Source: Flaviflagellibacter rhizophilus (GTDB lineage: Bacteria; Pseudomonadota; Alphaproteobacteria; Rhizobiales; Methylopilaceae). From it: 64,000 bases of DNA. The DNA lies in contig NZ_JAXAFJ010000005.1 of the NCBI RefSeq assembly GCF_033898525.1, forward strand, positions 62,001 to 126,000. Direction: 5' to 3'. The notes beneath the pieces were generated by a model. The model saw nothing but the letters and a program-made list of their open reading frames with translations, had not been told where the DNA came from and did not search any database. Of this stretch, positions 60,706 through 64,000 are shown piece after piece; within the stretch, counting starts at the first letter, position 1, and the number at the start of each line of letters is the position of its first letter. A program made the position numbers and the translations under genes.

Positions 60706-60951
60706 ATGCCGATCTACCGCTTCCATGTCCCCACGGGGGTCGATCCCGAGCCTGTGGAACTGCCGCACGATGATGCGGCGTGGTCGGAGGCGGTCACCCT
60801 TTGCGGTGAGATGCTGCGCGATGTTGACGGCAACCTGCCATCGCCGACAGGATGGTTGTTCGAGGTCTTCGACGCGAGTGGCGGCAGGATCATCGAGATC
60901 GAAGTAAGGGCCCAGAGGCACGGCGCGGCTCCTGAGCAGCAGGGAGACTAG
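60706..60951 (+). CDS. DUF6894-like small protein
   Basis: An 81-residue protein beginning MPIYRFHVPTGVDPEPVELPHDDAAWSEAVTLCGEMLRD. Its continuation GWLFEVFDASGGRIIEIEV matches the layout of DUF6894 small rhizobial proteins: an N-terminal strand, a helix with an Ala/Glu pattern, then a D-x-x-G-x-x-I/V strand. The ATG at 60706 starts the conserved strand; 42 bases of upstream frame are not needed. It precedes the Crp/Fnr gene by three bases and is probably co-transcribed. Function unknown. Confidence 0.65.
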   Translation: MPIYRFHVPTGVDPEPVELPHDDAAWSEAVTLCGEMLRDVDGNLPSPTGWLFEVFDASGGRIIEIEVRAQRHGAAPEQQGD

Positions 60952-60954
60952 CCC

Positions 60955-61677
60955 ATGTCGCACCCGCTCATCGCAGCCCTTGAGAAGCATGGGCCACTGA
61001 CCGACGAGGAAAAGGACGTTCTCCGTCAGATATCCTCCCGCGTAGTGAGTTTCGCGCCGAAGTCCGAGATCGCGTCCGAGGGCACCCTGCAGTCGGAGAG
61101 CAAGCTCCTCATCGAAGGCTTCGCGATCCGCCACGTCCATCTGGAGGACGGCGACCGGCATATCAGCGCCTTGCACATTCCCGGCGATTTCGTCGACCTG
61201 ATCAGCTTCCTGCTCAAGAAGATGGACCATGGCGTCGCCGCGCTGACGCCGTGCAAGGTGGCGCTGGTGGCGCACAGCGACCTCCTGGAAGTGACGCGGC
61301 GATATCCTTTCCTCACACGTGCATTCTGGCTCCTGACGCTGGTCGATGCGGCGACTACCCGTCAATGGCTGACCGGCCTCGGCCGAAAATCGGCCCGGCA
61401 GCGGCTGGCGCACTTTCTCTGCGAGATGCACTGCCGCATGGAGGCCATCGGCATGGCCCGCGACGAAAGCTTCGAACTGCCCGTCACACAGGAAGAGCTT
61501 GGCGATGCGCAGGGCCTCACCACCGTGCATGTGAACCGGACGCTTCAGGAACTGCGTGCCGACGGCCTCATCAGGTCGTCGGGAAGAACGATCGTGATCA
61601 GCGACTTGCAGGCTCTTCGCGAAGAGGCGGAGTTCGACCCGGCCTACCTGCATCTGCATCAACAGTTGGAGCGGTGA
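60955..61677 (+). CDS. Crp/Fnr family transcriptional regulator
   Basis: A 240-residue regulator. The cyclic-nucleotide-binding-like beta roll covers residues 20-140 (LLIEGFAIRHVHLEDGDRHISALHIPGDFVDL), and the C-terminal Crp helix-turn-helix is FELPVTQEELGDAQGLTTVHVNRTLQELRADGLI. No N-terminal Cys cluster is present, so it is not an oxygen-sensing FNR type; the ligand is unknown. It is the last chromosomal gene before the integrated element. Confidence 0.9.
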   Translation: MSHPLIAALEKHGPLTDEEKDVLRQISSRVVSFAPKSEIASEGTLQSESKLLIEGFAIRHVHLEDGDRHISALHIPGDFVDLISFLLKKMDHGVAALTPCKVALVAHSDLLEVTRRYPFLTRAFWLLTLVDAATTRQWLTGLGRKSARQRLAHFLCEMHCRMEAIGMARDESFELPVTQEELGDAQGLTTVHVNRTLQELRADGLIRSSGRTIVISDLQALREEAEFDPAYLHLHQQLER

Positions 61678-61745
61678 GCGGCAGGTGCGACCTCCGTCGT
61701 GAAGGCGGGCCGCTGAACAGGTATGTCAGGGAAACGGCAGGGGAC

Positions 61746-61771
61746 TGGTGCCGCAGGGGAGGATTGAACTC
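61746..61771 (-). other. tRNA 3'-end remnant (attachment site, attL of an integrated element)
   Basis: Read on the minus strand, these 26 bases give GAG, the T-loop TTCAATC, the T-stem half CTCCC, the acceptor half CTGCGGC, then ACCA. The 5' side of the T-stem is not complementary beyond three bases, so homology to a tRNA ends at the T-arm. No other tRNA part lies within 100 bases. This is the classic product of phage integration into a tRNA gene. The tRNA type cannot be fixed from the fragment. The full copy should lie past the window end. Confidence 0.7.
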
Positions 61772-61858
61772 AATGCGAGAAAGCTAAGTGGCTGATACTG
61801 CTTTCTTTTATATAGGACTAAGATCCTTTTTGTAACATTGGAATGTCTGTGGATATGT

Positions 61859-62647
61859 TCAGCTGAGCAGCCATTGCGCCCCATTGACCAGCGCGGCTAA
61901 AGCTCCTGCGAGGCTTCCGAAAAGCACAAGCCCCGAAATTACCGGATGCGCTTGCACTGCTCCAAGCACGCGGGCAAGCCAACCTGATTGTGTTTTCAGG
62001 GAACCATCTTCCACCCTGCTGATGATCGCACCGAAAAGATCCACCTTCCTCAGCGTGGAGCGATGTAGGTCCAAGAACCGGCCCTGATCCCAAGCATCAG
62101 ATTCTTCCTGCCCATTGAGGAAGCCTGTCGTTGTCATCGCGTTGCTCATCACGAGCGATTCAAGCCGAGGATGGCCAGTGTAGTCGCGCCCGTATCGGTC
62201 CACTAACAGCCGGGCAAGATCGATGCGGTTCTGTTCCGGCACGCTCGCGCGAGGCGAACCACCTAGGACTTGGTAGCGTCTCTTGATCGCCTCAAAGCCG
62301 TAGTTTTCATCGCGCATGTTCCAGTGGACCCACTTCACATGCGCATTCTCAGCAATGAACTCGTAAAACTCGTCGAGCATCTTTCGCTCTAGGGCGTCAT
62401 AATGATCTCTTATCCGGTCCATAGGAACGCAGTCGATCTCTGCCATTTTGTGGATTGAGAACGATATCGTCTGCCCTGAGCCATATCTCCGAGCTGCTAT
62501 GGATGTGATCCTGGGTGAGCGTCCATCGGTCTTGTAGAAGCTTTCGCAGGAGTAATGGACGAGCAGCGCCGAATTAGGATTTTTGAGAATCTGATCGAGC
62601 TGTGCTTGCGCGGCTTGCTGGCGACGGTAATCGACAATCAGACTCAC
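61859..62647 (-). CDS. Unknown membrane-anchored protein at the edge of the integrated element
   Basis: A 262-residue protein I do not recognise. An N-terminal soluble alpha/beta domain (residues ~25-210) contains NSALLVHYSCESFYKTDG, ITSIAARRYGSGQTISF, VKWVHWNMRDENYGF and LHRSTLRKVDLFGAI. The strand order faintly recalls an RNase H/DnaQ-like fold without the usual first Asp, but this is only an impression. One C-terminal membrane segment follows (VISGLVLFGSLAGALAALV). Start is GTG at 62647 with AGGGA 8 bases upstream. It is transcribed toward the attachment site, opposite to the phage portal gene. Confidence 0.65.
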   Translation of the reverse strand: MSLIVDYRRQQAAQAQLDQILKNPNSALLVHYSCESFYKTDGRSPRITSIAARRYGSGQTISFSIHKMAEIDCVPMDRIRDHYDALERKMLDEFYEFIAENAHVKWVHWNMRDENYGFEAIKRRYQVLGGSPRASVPEQNRIDLARLLVDRYGRDYTGHPRLESLVMSNAMTTTGFLNGQEESDAWDQGRFLDLHRSTLRKVDLFGAIISRVEDGSLKTQSGWLARVLGAVQAHPVISGLVLFGSLAGALAALVNGAQWLLS

Positions 62648-62660
62648 GTTTTGATTCCCT

Positions 62661-62679
62661 CACCTTCAAGTGGAAGGTG
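62661..62679. promoter_or_regulatory. Palindrome upstream of the unknown element gene
   Basis: CACCTTC (62661-62667) and GAAGGTG (62673-62679) form a perfect 7-bp inverted repeat around 5 bases, 14 bases before the GTG start of the minus-strand gene. It could be an operator or a leader hairpin; part of it overlaps the ribosome site region. Confidence 0.4.
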
Positions 62680-62732
62680 ACACCATCTGCTCTCACGAAC
62701 AAACTTGTGCAGCCTGTGAGGGAACGTACAGG

Positions 62733-62778
62733 TTGAACATTCCTACCTCTAGGAACATAGACCTGCAACCGGTATACT
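62733..62778 (+). promoter_or_regulatory. Candidate phage promoter/operator region before the portal gene
   Basis: TTCCTA (62740-62745) and TAGGAA (62750-62755) form a perfect inverted repeat with a 4-base spacer. TTGAAC (62733-62738) lies just before it and TATACT (62773-62778), a good -10 hexamer, lies after. The repeat could be a repressor site controlling rightward transcription. Exact -35/-10 pairing is unclear (34 bases apart for those two). Confidence 0.4.
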
Positions 62779-62809
62779 TATCCCAAGTTGAAATCACCTT
62801 GGGATCGAA

Positions 62810-64000
62810 GTGCGTCTATCAGCAACAATCGGAACAGTTCGGAGCTGGATCGGGCTCGACACCAAGTCCGGTCTAACGTCTCCAGAACCGTGGCTGTCCG
62901 ACATGTTCGGCGGTTCTCCGGTTGCGTCTGGCGTGGCTGTCACGCCGCGCACGGCGATGACCTGCGCACCCGTGCGTTGCGCCGTTCAGGCCATTGCAGA
63001 AGCGATCGGTCAGCTCCCGCTTCACGTCTATGAGCGTGATGAGGATGGCTCGAAAGAGCGCGCGGCGGATCATCCCGCCCAACGTGTTCTGATCGATCCG
63101 AACGACTGGACCGCTGGCCCTGAGTTCCGCGAACAGCTCACCCGCGATGCTCTGCTCCACGGCAACGGCTATGCCTTCATCAATCGCGTGGAGGGCCGAC
63201 CCGTCGAGCTGCTTCGGCTCGATCCCGAGAGCATCAGCGTCACCGCCCATCCGGTCACCGGCGAACCCGTCTACAGCCGCAAAGACGGCAACGTTCAGCG
63301 CATCATCCCGCGCTCTGAGATCCTCCACATTCGCGCTCCAGGATTCGACGGCCTAAGCGGCACAAGTCCGGTCCAACAGGCTCGCGAGACGATCGGCCTT
63401 GCTCTTGTGATGGAGCAGCATGCGGCACGACTCTTCGGCAACGGCGCACGCCCATCCGGCCTGATCACCTTTGCCAACACCCTGACACCTGAAGCCGCTG
63501 CCCGTCAGAAAGCTGCTTGGCAGGCGGCTCACGGTGGCAGGAAATCCGGTGGCACGGCAGTGCTCGACAGCGGCGCTTCCTTCCAAGCGCTCACGATGAC
63601 GAGCACCGACGCTCAGTTCCTCGACCTCTGGAACCGCACCGTTCTCGACATCGCTCGCGTGTTCCGCGTGCCGCCCGTCCTGATCATGGATTACAGCCGC
63701 CAGACCTGGACCAACGCGGAAGTTGGCGGTCAGCAGTTCGTGACCTACGCGCTTGCCCGCTGGCTCGCAGCCTGGGAAGGCGAGGTTCGCCTGAAGCTGA
63801 TCGCTCCTGAAGATCGCGACACTTTCTTCGCTGAGTTCATCCTCGACGCGCTCGTGAAGGGCGATATTGCCGTTCGCATGGAGGCCTATAGCAAGGCCAT
63901 TGCGGCACGCATCCTCTGCCCGAACGAAGCCCGCGCTGCCGAGAACCGCCCGCCTTACGAAGGCGGCGACACCTTCGAAAACCCCAACACCATGACAGCC
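62810..64000 (+). CDS. HK97-type phage portal protein (3' end beyond the window)
   Basis: The frame starting with GTG at 62810 stays open to the last base. It reads, in order, WLSDMFGG, SGVAVTPRTAMTCAPVRCAV, AIAEAIGQLPLHVYERD, LHGNGYAFINR, LRLDPESISV and SEILHIRAPGFDGLSGTSPV. MEQHAARLFGNGARPSGLI, FRVPPVLIMDYSRQTWTNAE and AWEGEVRLKLI follow. This is the standard HK97 portal sequence order. An in-frame stop at 62789 fixes the upstream limit; GTG has a GGGA ribosome-like site. Neither terminase nor integrase lies between it and the attachment site. Confidence 0.9.
   Translation, partial: MRLSATIGTVRSWIGLDTKSGLTSPEPWLSDMFGGSPVASGVAVTPRTAMTCAPVRCAVQAIAEAIGQLPLHVYERDEDGSKERAADHPAQRVLIDPNDWTAGPEFREQLTRDALLHGNGYAFINRVEGRPVELLRLDPESISVTAHPVTGEPVYSRKDGNVQRIIPRSEILHIRAPGFDGLSGTSPVQQARETIGLALVMEQHAARLFGNGARPSGLITFANTLTPEAAARQKAAWQAAHGGRKSGGTAVLDSGASFQALTMTSTDAQFLDLWNRTVLDIARVFRVPPVLIMDYSRQTWTNAEVGGQQFVTYALARWLAAWEGEVRLKLIAPEDRDTFFAEFILDALVKGDIAVRMEAYSKAIAARILCPNEARAAENRPPYEGGDTFENPNTMTA

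Noticed and set aside
61746..61800. A complete tRNA gene on the minus strand
   Set aside because: Only the T-arm 3' half, acceptor 3' half and CCA are present; no D-arm or anticodon arm can be built from the sequence upstream of it.
62810..64000. Gene transfer agent cluster
   Set aside because: The portal sequence resembles HK97-type phage portals rather than the GTA portal as I remember it, and a tRNA-derived attachment site argues for an integrating phage or satellite.

Overview
The window is a continuous piece of a high-GC alphaproteobacterial chromosome, most likely Hyphomicrobiales (Rhizobiales). This rests on a class I (archaeal-type) lysyl-tRNA synthetase, a class I 5-aminolevulinate synthase, the petABC cytochrome bc1 operon, the four-part ligase-associated DNA repair cluster, EcfG-type promoter motifs, and small families common in rhizobia (DUF6111-, DUF6460-, DUF2865- and DUF6894-like). 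The family within the order cannot be fixed from the sequence. Coding density is very high: no gap without a gene exceeds about 265 bp. I found no rRNA, complete tRNA, CRISPR array or insertion sequence.

Layout. 1-6.5 kb: lysK 3' end, ytoQ, an S24-type repressor with a probable operator, pyrD, a glutathionyl-hydroquinone reductase and a GNAT enzyme. 6.6-13.4 kb: a four-gene MoxR / DUF58 / BatA-DUF4159 / VWA-GATase-like operon for envelope or stress functions. 13.5-20.8 kb: cca, hemF, petABC, apt, nfi. 20.8-27.1 kb: a minus-strand information-processing block (ychF, pth, rplY, prs) followed by pgeF, midA and lgt; rplY carries a leader that looks like an attenuator. 27.2-36.4 kb: ubiK, a YbjN-like gene, proC, a TetR gene, csaA, a marR-ompR-envZ-like operon, ilvE, a GGDEF-EAL protein and a small membrane protein. 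36.5-44.5 kb: a FucP-type sugar transporter, then the ligase/exonuclease operon facing a GNAT/helicase/PdeM operon. 44.5-58.3 kb: a PodJ-like Sel1 protein, yjbQ, a CrbR/CrbS-like acetate-type two-component pair, DUF2865, mscL, hemA, and a TetR-controlled emrAB pump. 58.4-61.7 kb: a cluster of small exported low-complexity proteins, one with a canonical EcfG (general stress) promoter, then a DUF6894-like gene and a Crp/Fnr regulator. 61.7-64 kb: the left edge of an integrated element, consisting of a tRNA 3'-end remnant (attachment site), one unknown membrane-anchored protein and the start of an HK97-type portal gene that runs off the window.

How the parts fit. Most of the window is conserved housekeeping: respiration and heme, translation fidelity, PRPP/purine/pyrimidine metabolism, lipoprotein maturation and DNA repair. 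The least explained parts are the exported Gly/Ser-repeat cassette at 58.4-59.8 kb with its stress-type promoters, the rplY leader, and the prophage-edge gene at 61.9-62.6 kb. I treat these as the best candidates for something undescribed. All family assignments are from reading motifs and recalled family features; no database search was run.
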